A DNA stretch of 64,000 nucleotides from Azolla caroliniana. Lineage: Eukaryota > Polypodiophyta. Shown here in pieces: positions 35,181 to 48,152 of this stretch. Position 1 is the stretch's first letter. Each line of letters opens with the position of its first letter. The position numbers and the translations under genes were made by a program. Where the stretch lies: assembly GCA_043228905.1 (NCBI GenBank), contig JBHGNT010000017.1, positions 1,302,001 through 1,366,000 on the forward strand, read 5' to 3'. The notes below the pieces were generated by a model. The model saw only the letters and a list, made by a program, of their open reading frames with translations. It did no database searches and had not been told where the DNA came from.

Positions 35181-37868
35181 CATATATACAGACATATTTT
35201 GCCCGTTTTTCATAATGCCTTATTCTACTACTGGTACTTTATCTCAAAATGCAGTGGAAAACACAGTGTTTAATTGTTAGATTAGAAACATTCTCAAAAG
35301 ATTTGACCACTGATGTGGTGAGAAACATAGCAAATATGCGCTTTCACATAGAAACATAAGACATATTTTGCCTGTTTTTCATAATGTCTTATTCTACTAG
35401 TGGTGCTTTTATCTCAAAATGCAGAGAAAAAAAAACAGTGTTTACTTGTTAGATTAGAAACATTCTCAAAAGATTTGACCACTGATGTGGTGACAAAGCA
35501 CTTGCGCATATAAACATAATGCGTACGTGAATTTGCATGCTCATACACAAACACACACACACACGCACACACACACACACTCATATATATATATACAAAA
35601 GAGCTATCCGCAGGTCAGAAATTGGAAAGCAATGGCACCTCAGTAGCACCTCCTCCTCTACATGTTTCTGATGTGCCACCGCCACCTCAACATCAGGGCT
35701 CCGGTGGAAGTGCTTCTCTTCAGCCGCGCCGTACCCCTGTTACCGACCGGGAGATCGAAGCTATTCTGGTAAGCAAGAAGAACTAAAAAACATTATTGTA
35801 AGGGTAATATAAAGAATACTTCATATCATGTCAGCCATTATGAAGCATACCTTTGGAATTCAAAAAAAGAAAACTCGTTTTTGGGTGTAAAATAAAAATT
35901 TACCCCTCGAATGTGGGCTACTATATGGGCCAATTCCAATACTACCATTGGCATTATCAAGAAAATACCAATTGTACCGTTGGTCAAATCTGTAGATTTA
36001 CTTTTATTGAATTTTCCCTATGAGCTTTCCCGTAATAAAATGATCTGACTTCTTGACCAAGGGTAGTGTTGATATTTCCGAAAATACCACAGGCTAGTTG
36101 AGTTCAGCCCAAATATGGGGACATTTTTGATATTACAGCCTCCTTTTTTATTGCCGTTTTTTTCTTAGAGCCAGGGAAAATGTTGCTGTTTTTCAAAAAA
36201 GCTTAGACTGGGAAAGTAAGATATGTAAATCAGAAATGTGCCTTAAGAAATACATTAGGGTTAATAACAGAGTGAAAGAATAAATCAGAAATCATGACAT
36301 GGTAGAGGACAAGAGTGAAACATACAAATCATTGCGTGAATATACTCATAACAAGAAATTAGAGAATTTTTAGAGAAAATAGCTACACCGCCTTATGAGG
36401 CTTGCCGTTGGGGAGGGATAAAGACAAGCTAGAGTTGATCTATCATTTTGGAAAGACTGTTGGAGGTGTAGTACATGAAGCTTTGAAACTAGGAGTTGTA
36501 TTATGAAGAAAAAATAACTACATTGCCTTGTGGACCTTGCCATTGGAGAGGCTGAAAAACAAGCTAAAACCAATTTATTGTTTTTGAAAACCTGTTTTAA
36601 GGCATAGTGCGTGAAGCTTTGAAACTAGGAGTAGTAATATTTATTCCAATCAATCTCCCTTACGAAGGTTGCATTATATGTATTGTTTTTCTCCATATTT
36701 ATGGCTTATTACCTGTATTTTTTCTCTGCCAATTCATTTCTCTTACTAATTAGGTATGAAAGCTCAATTCACTGTTATATTTGCAAATTATTAGAGACAT
36801 TGTCTCGTTTCTTTATTCAATCACAACACTTGATGCTCAAGATGTTTGTGGCCATTTTGTTTAAGATGAATGGATTTTACAATTTCTTCAAACAAGATAT
36901 TTAGCTATATTTTTTTTTATGTATGAGTTTGGGTTTCTCCTTTAATTTTCGAACCAATAGGACCTTTTTGGGGTCAGTAAATACTCAATGGGGTTTCTTC
37001 CTATTAAAGCGAAGAGAATTATACATGTTTTATTCCATCTAATGTAAGGGACAAAAGCACGGCTACATTTTCTTGGTTGATATGAGCTTTATGTTTTAGC
37101 CAATCAGATATGAAGAACAAGATTTCTTCAAGACAATCCCACCCCTCGAATGTTGTTTGGTGCTTTGGCTTGGGTTATTAAATAAGTACATTGTAACTCA
37201 TTTCTCTCCCCGCCTCTCCCTGCAAACCAAATGCATATGCAGACTACACTAGTTCACAGTATTACAAACAATATATACTATTGTCGATGGTACAATTAAC
37301 AATCGGCAATGGTTCGGTTCGGTTTGAGTCAAAATCGAACTGTTTAAAATTTTTGAAACCTGACCGAACTGAATCGAACCAATTAAATAAATTTCAAACG
37401 GTTAAACCATTAAACTATTAAAACTACGGTTTCGGTTTTCAACTTAGGTCAAAATTCAAATTTAAAATATTTTATTATTTTAAATTTTTGAAATGTTAAA
37501 GATTTTCCTAAAATGTGAGAATAAGGCTTGAAAATGAAAAGATTGTTCAAAAACAATTTATTAAAATTTAATTAAAAAAATAACTGAAACCGTTAAAATC
37601 ACGGTTTTTAATTGTTGAAATCGAATTGAACCGTTTAAAAAAACTTGAACCGAACCATTGAAATCGTTAAGGTTGTGGTTTCGTAGTTTAGTTCGGTTCG
37701 GTTTCAACCAAACCGTTGCTGATTGTTAGGTACAATATTATATGCACAACATATTTATGTTATATTTATATTTTTTTTCTTGTAGATTTTCATTTTTAGC
37801 TTCCTTTTTTTTCAAGAGATACGATCCTAATGGATTGATTTTTTGTGTAGCTTGGTGGCAATGTTTGA
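34958..37868 (+). CDS. Small conserved plant protein ending in EIEAILLGG, function unknown
   Basis: Exons 34958-35030, 35614-35768 and 37851-37868 join in phase to 81 residues. The N-terminus IAKRIPSIKFPVRH is basic and amphipathic, the middle is Pro/Ser/Gly-rich, and the C-terminus reads RRTPVTDREIEAIL followed by LGGNV from the third exon. I recall short plant proteins with the pattern KFP...RTPV...EIEAILLGG, which led me to look for and find the LGG exon, but I cannot give a function. The basic start could be a mitochondrial presequence; this is inference. Intron 1 contains a 169-bp tandem duplication and (TA)n and (CA)n tracts. Intron 2 (2.1 kb) contains the MITE. Confidence 0.7.
35143..35177. 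repeat. (TA)n microsatellite
   Basis: About 17 TA units in intron 1 of the small conserved gene, about 110 bp after its first exon. Confidence 0.95.
35191..35520. repeat. Tandem duplication, two copies of 169 bp
   Basis: Copies start at 35191 and 35360 with GACATATTTTGCC. Both contain TTAGATTAGAAACATTCTCA and AAAGATTTGACCACTGATGT. The array lies in intron 1 of the small conserved gene. Confidence 0.93.
37297..37728. mobile_element. hAT-like MITE with 8-bp target duplication
   Basis: The 432-bp element starts TAACAATCGGCAATGGTT and ends with the reverse complement of TAACAATCAGCAACGGTT. It is flanked by the direct repeat GGTACAAT at 37289-37296 and 37729-37736. An 8-bp duplication and short terminal inverted repeats fit the hAT superfamily. 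There is no transposase. The interior is AT-rich with repeated GGTTCGGTT and GAACCG motifs. It sits in intron 2 of the small conserved gene. Confidence 0.8.
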
Positions 37869-39955
37869 CATATGTGGAATATTCAATGACAATCAAGAAG
37901 GAAGATAGGGTTCGCTGGGTCCAAATCATGCTTTCGAAGTATTCCATAAACTTCTTAGCTTCAAAGTTCCTTTTAAAAAATGCTTAATACATGTTCATTT
38001 TTCAAAGAGAGACCTTTGTAAAGATCTACCATGAGATTATAATTATATTTGGACTATCTCGTATCTTTTGTAAATTGCATTATGTGAATGGGGCATTGCA
38101 AGTTTTAGTTTTTGCCTCTTTACTATCAGTAGTCTGGTATCTTTGCATTAGCCACAAAATTCTAGGGCTATTTAAGAATTTTCACTTTACAAGAATGCCA
38201 CAATTATGCATGACATGGATGTCATGAAGGTCGGATTATATATAAACCAAATGCGAAAGTGGGAGACCTAAATTTGTATGCATTGAATGTATAATGGTAG
38301 TAAGGATCTCAACTTTGTTAAGCAATGACTCATACGCACTTTATTTTATTTGTTCTTTAATCATCGTAACCATTGTCATTAATGCCATGGGCCCACGACC
38401 ATTGATGATTGGGACATTGTCATTGTCATTGCCATTGCCAACATTCACAACATGATTTGAGTCACTGTGTGCCACAGAGTGTTATTATATGTTGTATTGT
38501 ACATGGGAAAAATATAATTGGGAGTTGGGGTTTGTCAATGGTTTAAGGTTATGATGTATGATGGCCCACCATAGTGTGGAGGATGTAAACGAATGCCTAA
38601 GGGGTTTTTTGAAATGATATAATCAAAACATAAGAACAAAGAGATAGGATTTTGCCTCACATACCTATAATTTTCAATAGTAAATCGGTTTATATTGTTT
38701 CCCAAAGAGCATTGGATGAATCCAAGAGACCTTGAAGCAAAAATGGCCAAATTAGGGAGAGGTGAAATGTGACTTTTCATTTTTTGTGGTATGTTATACC
38801 ACATGCAATGGAGCAATTTGGGAATGTTAGAGCGACCCCAAATGCTATGAGACACCATTGATACATGATAAAAATAGATTCGATAGATAAAAACTAAGGA
38901 GATGAGGTCCTTTCTACGCCAATTGCATCCGAGATCTTCTGCACATCATTGCTTAAAACGTGTGGTAATTTGGGACACTTTTTAGTAGAATGTTGATAGG
39001 CAAAAATACTAGAGGTTTCTAAAACTCCTATTGATAAGCCATTCCCAGAGCATGTAGCAAATGAAAGGAACAAGTAAGAAAAATCAGCACGCATTCGTTT
39101 TGGGACAAAAATAAACACGAGTTGAAGAAAAGGCAATATACTATAAAAGGGCTCATGCCCATGACAAACCTCGCGAGGTACACAAGGGAGGAAGGTCAAG
39201 CATCTCCTTAATGACAAGATGGGTGTGAACTTCTCCAGGGATCCTGCTACGTTATTACCCAAACCTACATTGTCACGATGAAAATCGTAAAGAAATGAAA
39301 AATCATAGACTCGACCAACTGCTAGAACTTGAACATGTTAAGAACGATGGCAATGCTGGAGGAACGAAACATGGGGAGCTAGAAATCCTTCCCAGAGGAA
39401 CTGGGGCATCGATGGTTGACACATGAAGCAAGTCATCATCATCATCATTACGACACCAGTCAACCGCATATGGAATCAAGCCTCTTCTTTTGTGCCTAGG
39501 GTCTTCACGCTTCTGTTCGTGGGTTTTCTTGAAAGCTTTCTCTACCGGCCGACCAGAATGACCGTGGTGGTGTGGTCAGGTCGATCGGACAGTGGAATCA
39601 GACAAATGGTGGTTTTGTGGAGGCAGTTTTCCATTTGCCGGATATCGGAGACTTGACGGCCAGCCGGCAGACACCAGTCCCTCTCTGCTAATAGTACGTA
39701 ATATACTCGAATGCATTGGCAAACATTCGTTTCCATACGCATGTAAACGAATGCGGACGTTATCAAAACATTCTTATGTTTTTTTTTATTACACTTTTTA
39801 CCTTAAAAAGAAATCTTCCCTTATAATAAATAATAATGAATACAAAAGTACATATGGTATTTTCCATTCTTGGAGGGTGTTTACTATTCGCGAATGATAT
39901 ACCATTCGCGAACGTGAAAGACACGTATGGTGCGTATGGTTCATACTATGCAGAC
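37869..39955. other. Intergenic region upstream of COG2
   Basis: No gene seen. Minus-strand open frames at 38535-38858 and 38894-39262 lack recognisable domains and may be relics of a mobile element. The last few hundred bases are the COG2 promoter side. Confidence 0.5.
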
Positions 39956-40003
<48 letters not shown>

Positions 40004-40018
40004 GTCTGTCTGTCTGTC
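39956..40018. repeat. (CT)n and (TGTC)n tracts in the COG2 leader
   Basis: About 19 CT units at 39956-39994 are followed by four to five TGTC units up to about 40018. They end 28 bp before the COG2 start codon, so they probably lie in the 5' UTR. An upstream ATG at 39927 is in frame with COG2 across these tracts. Confidence 0.92.
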
Positions 40019-40046
40019 TCCTCAGTCTCCTCCTCCTGCTCTCGCC

Positions 40047-43000
40047 ATGGCGTCTGACCTCCACCCCCTGCCAGTCTCTCAGGCCCCCAGGTCATCCGCC
40101 ATGGCATCCTTCTTCGATGACGACGACGGCCGTGATTCCTCCACCCCCCTCTGGTTCAACAAAGGAGCTTTCACTCACCATAGCTTCAACAGCGAAGCCT
40201 ACATCGCCGATCTGCGGAAGTTCGTCCCTCTCGATACCCTCCGTTCCGAACTCCGAAGCCATCTTCGTCTCCTCAAAGGTGAGCTCGTCGAGCTTATCAA
40301 CCGAGATTATGCAGATTTCGTTAATCTTAGCACGAAGCTCGTGGATGTGGATGGTGCTGTTCTGAGGATGAGATCTCCTCTGAACGATCTGAGAAGTAAG
40401 CTTCTTCTCGTGAAAGAAAGTGTGGATGCTTCGCTCTCTGCTCTTCAAGATGGACTCAAGCGTAGGGCGGAAGCTTCTCAGGCTCGTGAGATCTTGGAAA
40501 TCTTGCTTGACACTTCTCATGTTGTTTCTAAGGTGTGCGTTGCTCTCTCTCCCTCTCTCTCCCTCAAAATGTTTCATCATATGTTTCTGATGTTCTGGAT
40601 TGAGACATAGGTATACATTGTGTATCTGTCTCTCCATGGACACAGACTAGGCATTTCTTGTCTTTCTCTTTGAACACCAACCAGAAGTTTGGAAATCCTC
40701 ACCGGTGAAGTTTCCATTAGATGTTGGTACATATTGTACATATTCCTTAATGTTTTTCTCTTCAAATGCTTATCTGAAGCTTGAAGATCTCGTTGAGAAG
40801 TTCATCCCGTAGATATAGATATATGCTATGAAATGCTTCAAAAGCTTATCGGTGGGAGATTCTCCATTAGATGCAGGTATATATATGCAGATTAGGTATG
40901 CGTTCTCTTCCAATTCACACCCTTTACCAGAAGTTAGAAATTTTCTCTTTGAGAAATTCTCCATTAGATTTAGATTTATGTTTTTCATGCTGTATCCAGG
41001 GTACGTGCTTCTATCCTCTTCAAATGCTCATCAGAAGTTTGAACATTTTCATGTAGAAGACCCTCTGAGATTTCTAAGCTCCTAAAATGCTCAATGTACG
41101 TTGGCTGAAATCCACCTTTTTATGTACTAATAATGTGATCAGAAAGAATTAATTCTTCTTAGGAAATCAATTATCTAGCATCATTTATATGAATGCCTAT
41201 TTGGCATTGTAAACTTCCACAGAGGTGGAAATGTTCTCATGAAACAAGGATGAATTGCTTTCTATACATGCTTGACTTAGGGGACCGAGAAGACCACATC
41301 ATTTACTGAATCACTCATTCTAAAACAAATAATGGTGGTGAACAGAAAAGTTATGCTGTTTGCAAACATCTATACATAAAACAACTTTGTATTTCTTGGC
41401 TGCTACATTATCAGATTGAAAAGCTTTTGGTGGAGCTCAAGAATATGTCTGAAGATGGTTCCACAACTACAAAAGGATATAACTTATCATCTCTTAGCAA
41501 TGGTGGGGTTGAAGAGCCTGCTGCCTCGATTGTGGAATCTCGAAGCAGGCTTCTGGAAAGAATTGCAAGTGAAATGAATCGGTTGAACTTCTTTGTTGCA
41601 CGAGTCCAGGTAAAATTTCATCAATATCTTGGATCAATGTGAGATAAATACCAAACCTAGTCTAGGTATTTCTATATTTTTCTACTCTTTTTTAGTCCGT
41701 CATGGAGTATGTACATCATTTACGTGGAGTAAGCCGACTTATTGCCGTTATATGCCCGTCTCCAAACCTTAGTGTAGATAACTCTATATTTGTCCACTCC
41801 TCTTTAGTCCATCATGGATTGTTTACATCATATATGTGGAGCCAATAGGCAGCAGTTCTTTCTCTTATGGATTTTCTATGCCACCTTATTTTGCGGAGTT
41901 CAACTGGGTCTTTATGCATTTATTTTCTATACCTGCTATGTATTCAGTTCTGCATTTGCTACACGTGTTGCTGACTATTAGACTGTAGCATAACATTCAG
42001 GCATTCAGTCACTTTGAATGCATTGCTTAGCTATGTCTCTTTTACTCAGGACTTGCCATTTGCTCAAAAAATGGAGAAAAAAATCCAGAATGATTCCACT
42101 TTCTTGAATTCTAGCTTGTGAGAAGGCTTTGTTGTGTACTTCTACTCAGTTCTGCATATGATACAAATGTGTTGACTACTAGACTGTAGTATAACTTTCA
42201 GGCATTTGGTCGCTTTTAATGCATTATTAGCTCTGTATATTTTATTCAGGACCTGCCATTTGTTCAAAACATGGAGAAAAGAATCCAAAATGCAAGCACT
42301 TCCTTGAAATCTAGCTTGTGGGAGTGCTTTGAGGTTGGCTTGAAAGAGCGGAATGAAGCCATTATTTTCCGCTGTCTTCGTGCTTATGCAGCCATTGATA
42401 ATACCAAAGGGGCACATGAGGTGTTTAGGCTATTTGTCGTAGCTCCAATAATGGAACAAGTTTTCTCTGCCACTGAAACTGATGCTGGCCCTAGTGATTT
42501 TCTTGAGGAGTATCTGAATGAGATACGGCGTCGTGTTGAAAATGAGTGCAAATTTCTTCTTGACATTTCTATGACTGGTATCTAAAGAATCATTAGGTCT
42601 TTTAATGGATGTTGTAGATTACGTCATTTATTGTTTCCATCCTTTGTAAATGTACTATTCAGCAAATTCTGGAGCGCAAGCTTTTGATTTCCTGGGTAGT
42701 TCAATATTGAAAGAGTTGCATAACACAATTCAAAAGAAGAAGCCTGGAGCTTTCTCACCAGGGAAACCTTCTGTCTTTCTTGCAAATTACAAAGCTTGCT
42801 TAGAGTTCCTGGATTACCTTGAAGGTATAACAGAGTTATATCATTTGCTATCGAACTTGCCAGATTTTGACTAAGCTACTGAATGGTAAGATAATTTCTT
42901 GCTTTGTTTCAGGTCATTGTCCATCCAAAGCAGCAATTGCAACTTTCCGTTCTCAACCACCATATACTGACTTCTTGAAACAGTGGAATCTTGGTGTTTA

Positions 43001-46000
43001 TTTTACTTTAAGGTACATCACATCTTTGCAAAATTTATAATGTAGATTAATATCAGAATAGCAGATGACTGTGTAGGAATTGATAGTTTCCTGTGCACCC
43101 TTTGTGTTAACGCTGGCAGTTCCTGTATCAAGGCTGTGATTAGTCTGGTCTTTTAAACACATGTGTAATTGTTATTTGGGTATCATTGATCATTTTAGAT
43201 GTGAATCTCTTGTTTCTCTTATTAGGGTTGCGAAGTTTTTGATAACCCATGCACCTGGATTAAAATATCATATATAGTAGATGCCACTTTGTTATGTAGG
43301 GGTTGAAGGTAAGCGAAGTTTTTGATAAGCCATGCACCTGGATTAAAATATCATATATGTACTACTGCAGTAGATGCCACTTTGTTATGTAGGGGTTGAA
43401 TGCATGACCTTCTGGTCGCTTCTGGACAACCTTACAAACTGGATGTAAATGTGTATGTCTGTTTCTCTTTCTGTACAAAGATATTCGAATGTTACAGTTA
43501 TGTCCTCGCTATGCAGATCCAGAAGTAGCCTCTTGTTATATATCTGACACTCATATCTGCTATCCCTATAGGAATGCATGATTCTGTAGCCTCAAAGTTA
43601 CACTTCCCATCTTTCTCCTCAGTTATCCCCCCATTATGGTTTCACTATTGATTCTTATGTTTTATATTGTATGTTTTATTTTTACTATGGAAACCAAAGG
43701 ATCAAATTCATGCACATGTTTAGCCCCATATAATGGTTTCGACCATTGACCTTTAGTAGAGAAAAATTTGTATTTCTTTCATCGTAGGAGAATAAAACAT
43801 GGGTTACATTTCATGGATGCCCATTTCGTGATTTATTTGTCTTGTTTTTGAATATTTTTTTGTTCATCTATGATTGTTTTCTTCATAAAGGGATTTGTCT
43901 TTACAAGTGATATATCTTTGTTTCCCTAGGTTTCAAGAGATTGCTGGTGATCTTGATAACACATTGAACACGAGAAGTTTAGAGCGCAATCCAAATAATT
44001 TACTAGGTCTAGCGCTCTCGTCTAGTGCATCGCTTGAGCGTTGTCTCTTGAAATGTTGGCAGACGGATGTCTTTGTTCATTCTCTATCGGATAAGTTCTT
44101 TGGACTAACACTGCAACTTATTTCAAGGTATAAGCTATGGGCCTGATACTCAAATCTCGTGAGGTGAGTTGAAGGAATGCCTAATATTTGTTTTCTTGAC
44201 ACAGATATTCTGCATGGATTTTGGCAGGGTTAGAGGCAAGGCAACCTGACAGTAATACAACTGGAGCAGAATGGGCATTGACAGCGTCTCCAGAGGATTT
44301 TTTGCTTGTAAGTGCTATAATTTAGGAATTCATACATAGTGCTCAGTGCGTAGAGACAGATAAACAATCTACCACATAGACTCTAGACTTATGTGTAATT
44401 GATGGAACGTTTATGCCTGCATCACTTGTTTCTGGAATCTGGAATCTCATCATCCCTCCTGTATCATATCTCTTCTGATGTTTGTCCCCTTTCACAGGAT
44501 CTCTTGTCTTTCGTGTTTTACCTGTACTGTACATTTTGGATGTATGCCCTTTCCATGTTTGGAAGAGAATGTATGCTGTTCTGATGTTTGGAGGGTGTTA
44601 TTTTTATATTCATTGTTTGGCATTGTATCCAGCTTTAAGTCTTTCAAACAAAATCTAGGAGCCACTCACATGCTAGACAATAATTGTGGATTGATAGTTG
44701 TTTTTGACCCTATGTTGCTATCCATTTTTTCAAAGTTTTCAGGGTTGTATTCTCTAGTTTTAGAGGATGCTTGGCAATAAATATGGCAGCTGGTCACTTG
44801 GAACTAGTATTTTAATTTTGCATTATTTTATTTGTCAGAAAAACTATTGGATATTGTACATTTGTAATATGATTGGTTCTCATAAAAATGCTATCTTCAG
44901 TTCTGAATGCTCTTGTGCACCTGATTTTGTGTTTTCTAACAGGTTAAACATGACATAGGACTTCTAGTAAGAATGCTTAAGGGCTCGTATATGGACAATA
45001 TTGCCAACCTTTTCTCTTCAGCACCTGAAGAGATTGTCACTGTTGTTCGAGAAAGCATTCATCAAGGAGCAGATTCTTTAATGGATGTTATACCTTCTCT
45101 TAGAAATGCTTTGTCTGATATTTTTGTCAAAAAGTGTGCTGAGGTATGCTTTTATGTGTGCTTTCTGTGTAAGTTGGCGTGCACTTTCTAGAATTATTAG
45201 TAAAAGAAGCCTTCCTTTTGGCTTCCGTGACAGGTCTTGACACAATTGAAAGGTATCACAGCAACATATTGGATGACAAACAAACCTTTGCCTGTGAGAT
45301 ATTCTCCATATGTTACTGGCATTTTGCAACCACTTCAGGTTTGATTAAGTCCACCTTTTAATTATTTGTTCTTTCTATAATTTCTGTTCTTCATTGCTAT
45401 ATCAGAACAAAACTAAACACAGAAAGTTTACCAGAAGTTGCAATATTTGGTAATAACATGGCTACAATTCTCTATTATATTGGGGTTCATTTACAATACA
45501 ATCTCTTACCTTAAATGTAACAGAAAAGGCTGAAGTGTCTTTTGACAGACTAATTAAATTTGGTTGTGTGAACTGATCATTCCTCACAGGCATTGTCAGA
45601 AGGTGAGTACTCATCATATCTATCAGATGACGATAGAATAAAGATAGTCACAGGCATTGCGGAACGAGTTACATCTCGATTTGATGAGCTTGCAAGGGAA
45701 CTTGTGACTGCAGTAAGTTCCATTTTACATGCATGATTTAATATCATCAAATCTAATTTGAATACCAATCTATGATCTTGAACTTTGACATGCAGACTCG
45801 GAAGACTGAGTCGTCTTTGCTGCGACTAAGGCAAGGTGTTTTAAAGAGAGGATCTGCAGGGACAGATTCTGGAGAATCTAATATTTCAGCTACTGACAAG
45901 ATATGCCGACAACTATACCTTGATGTGCAGGTTGAAAATTTTGAGATCTCTATGCCCTTCTTTTGTAATTTGATTATATGTTATATTTGTGAAGCCCGTG

Positions 46001-46248
46001 TTTGTTAGTAATTCATTATATGCTCATATTATTCATTTGCTATGTGATGCAATATTTGTGAAACCTGTAATTCATTATTGATATATGGTATGTGTGAAAC
46101 CTATATTCTATGATAATACATACAGGAATATGGACATCGATTGAATTCTATTGGCATAACAGCAGAAGAATTACCTGCCTATGTTTCGTTATGGCAATGT
46201 GTGGCCCCAGAAGCACAAGATGCAACCGAATCAGATAGGAAGGGATAG
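40047..46248 (+). CDS. COG2: Conserved oligomeric Golgi complex subunit 2
   Basis: Twelve exons: 40047-40532, 41415-41609, 42250-42577, 42663-42824, 42913-43012, 43930-44127, 44205-44307, 44943-45143, 45234-45338, 45590-45712, 45796-45930 and 46126-46248. All phases join, giving 752 residues against about 756 in Arabidopsis. COG2 is a lobe A subunit of the tether that captures retrograde vesicles at the Golgi. Family signatures are PLWFN, FVPLDTLRSELRSHL, LVELINRDYADFVNLSTKLV and LLERIASEMNRLNFF near the N-terminus, then RAYAAIDNT, FLKQWNLGVYF, FQEIAGDLD, MTNKPLPVRYSPYV and YVSLWQCVAPE at the end. The start fits the family's short N-terminus; another Met follows at 40101, and an in-frame ATG lies upstream at 39927. 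Intron 2 contains a decayed duplicate of the start of exon 3. Confidence 0.96.
41944..42330 (+). repeat. 200-bp tandem duplication including the start of COG2 exon 3
   Basis: The segment starting TCAGTTCTGCATTTG at 41944 recurs at 42146, and the acceptor plus exon start recur 200 bp apart (42050 and 42250). The left copy reads DLPFAQKMEKKIQN and so on for 23 codons, then TGA at 42119-42121, where the real exon has TGG. The left copy is thus a dead pseudo-exon. Confidence 0.93.
43230..43445 (-). mobile_element. SINE-family copy with 83-bp duplication in COG2 intron 5
   Basis: On the minus strand, an A-box remnant (complement of 43431-43443) and a B-box (complement of GGGGTTGAATGC at 43392-43403) flank GGTTGTCCAGAAGCGACCAG, close to the element at 29255. 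The outer part, from GCGAAGTTTTTGATAA, is tandemly duplicated at 43230 and 43313. Confidence 0.6.
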
Positions 46249-48152
46249 GGCGGGAACATATATATATATATATTTTCTCTTAACAACCTAAGTTGCTTAC
46301 AGAAAGAATTAAGCTCTTACCTACTTAAATGATCAAACTATGGAGTTATGAACCGTCAGAATGGAATGTGCACTAAGCTGTAAGAAGGTTTTTCCTAAGT
46401 TTCTTTCTATCCAACAGGGCTCAACATTGTACCCGTTAATTCATCTTGTAACAAAGTTTTCTTATCAATTTTAATTATCGAGATATCTTTTCCCAATATT
46501 CTTTTGTATCGAAGAGAGACCAACAAAGAGATTAATTTTCATTCATTTGCAAACGTGCAATATAAAGTTGCATTGTTGTTTAAGTTCCATTTTGCTACAG
46601 TATGGTTTTTTATGCACAATCCAAAGTGATTTTTGCTGTGCACAAAATATGCCTTTTGTTTTAGACATTTGTATTTCCTTATTGTAATTATTGAACTAAA
46701 GCATATATATGAACTTATTGAACTTATTGTAATTATTGAACAAGCACAATTAATCATTTGCTATGACAATATACCATCTTTTCTTCAGTTGGATTGAATA
46801 ATGTTACAAAATAATTGCAAGGTCACCAACAAGAACAAGATGTGTCTTTGTGAATATCAATTAATCAGTTATGTAACGCAGATCCCTGGACGTGAATACC
46901 AAGGATTCAGAAGGGATGTTATTAAATACAACTGTTATTATACTCAACATGAACATAAAGGATTCAGAGGGATTGAAGTGAACTATTCTTATCCGGAGCT
47001 TCTATTTTAGTGTAGTTTCTGTATTGTTCACAGGAACCAACTACCAACTAGAATGGACAAAACTAAATCTTAAGGTGGTGTTGCATGGTACTTTTGCCCA
47101 TCGTATCTTAAGTTTTGAAAATAAATTATGTTGATAAAAGTACAGTACATTATAGTAGCATGGTTACAAATTCAATGAGAAAAATCATGCCTTTCTTTTG
47201 ATCTATCAAATTGTGCTGTCATAGCAAATGATTAATTGTGCTTATTCTTATTAATTCGATGTGTCTCATCCCATGTATATGATTGCTGATGCTAATTAAT
47301 TTTACCCATTTGATTTGTTATCTGTAAGTTCATTTACAAATAAATAACAGTGGTGCTTTGATTCATTCACATATGATTTCTATCTTGATGCATATTTTTG
47401 CAATCATTCCTTAATCAAGATTAGGTTGACAAGTTTTGACCATTCTAGTTTTTGCATCAGAGTTGAAGTGACATTGTTTGAAATGACACTTTTCATGTTG
47501 GGAGGTCATTTTGACATTTTGACTTCATTTATATTTTTATGCACTTTTACCTCATAATGTCCAATTTCATCTCATTTAGCAGCAATTCTGACCTTTACTC
47601 TTTGTTTTGGTTTTCAAGTTTATTTGCTTCTGACTTCCCAAACTATCGCTTAGCATACAAGAGTAGACCAACAACTGATAGAGATAGAAATAGTCTAAGC
47701 TTTGGGTTCCCCCATATGCCTAGGATATCCCTCTTTGGAGTGATATCATTGTAATGTATTTGAGCTTGTAAATCTTTTATTTCTTTGTCTCTTTTCTGAA
47801 CAATCTGTAGTCCACAAACGTATGTGTCCTACGGTTAGTACATAGGACCATTTTTCAAATATAGGAACGATACAATGTTATCATCTTAGCAGCAATTAAA
47901 AAGAGTGTTACATCTTAGACTTTCAGCTTCTTCACACATATCTTAGTTTAAAAAGCAATTATATAGTCATATCATCATTTTCACAATCATGAGTGCTATT
48001 TGAGCAAATTATAAGGTCAATTCATCTCCCTTTTCCCTCTTGCCAGGATAGACCAGAAGTTACTTGGGGAAATAACAGAGATTCAGGCTTTTTGCCTTGA
48101 AGTATCCGTTCAAATATGTGTGTATAGATGTATGTATGCATGTGTATATATA
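46249..48152. other. Intergenic region between convergent COG2 and NEAP-like genes
   Basis: AT-rich, with a short (TA)n just after the COG2 stop at 46259-46273. The missing C-terminal exon of the NEAP-like gene would be expected here on the minus strand, but I could not find one. No other gene seen. Confidence 0.55.

Noticed and set aside
38535-39262. Two minus-strand frames of 107 and 122 codons
   Set aside because: They could be pieces of one decayed coding region, but no domain could be named, so not called.
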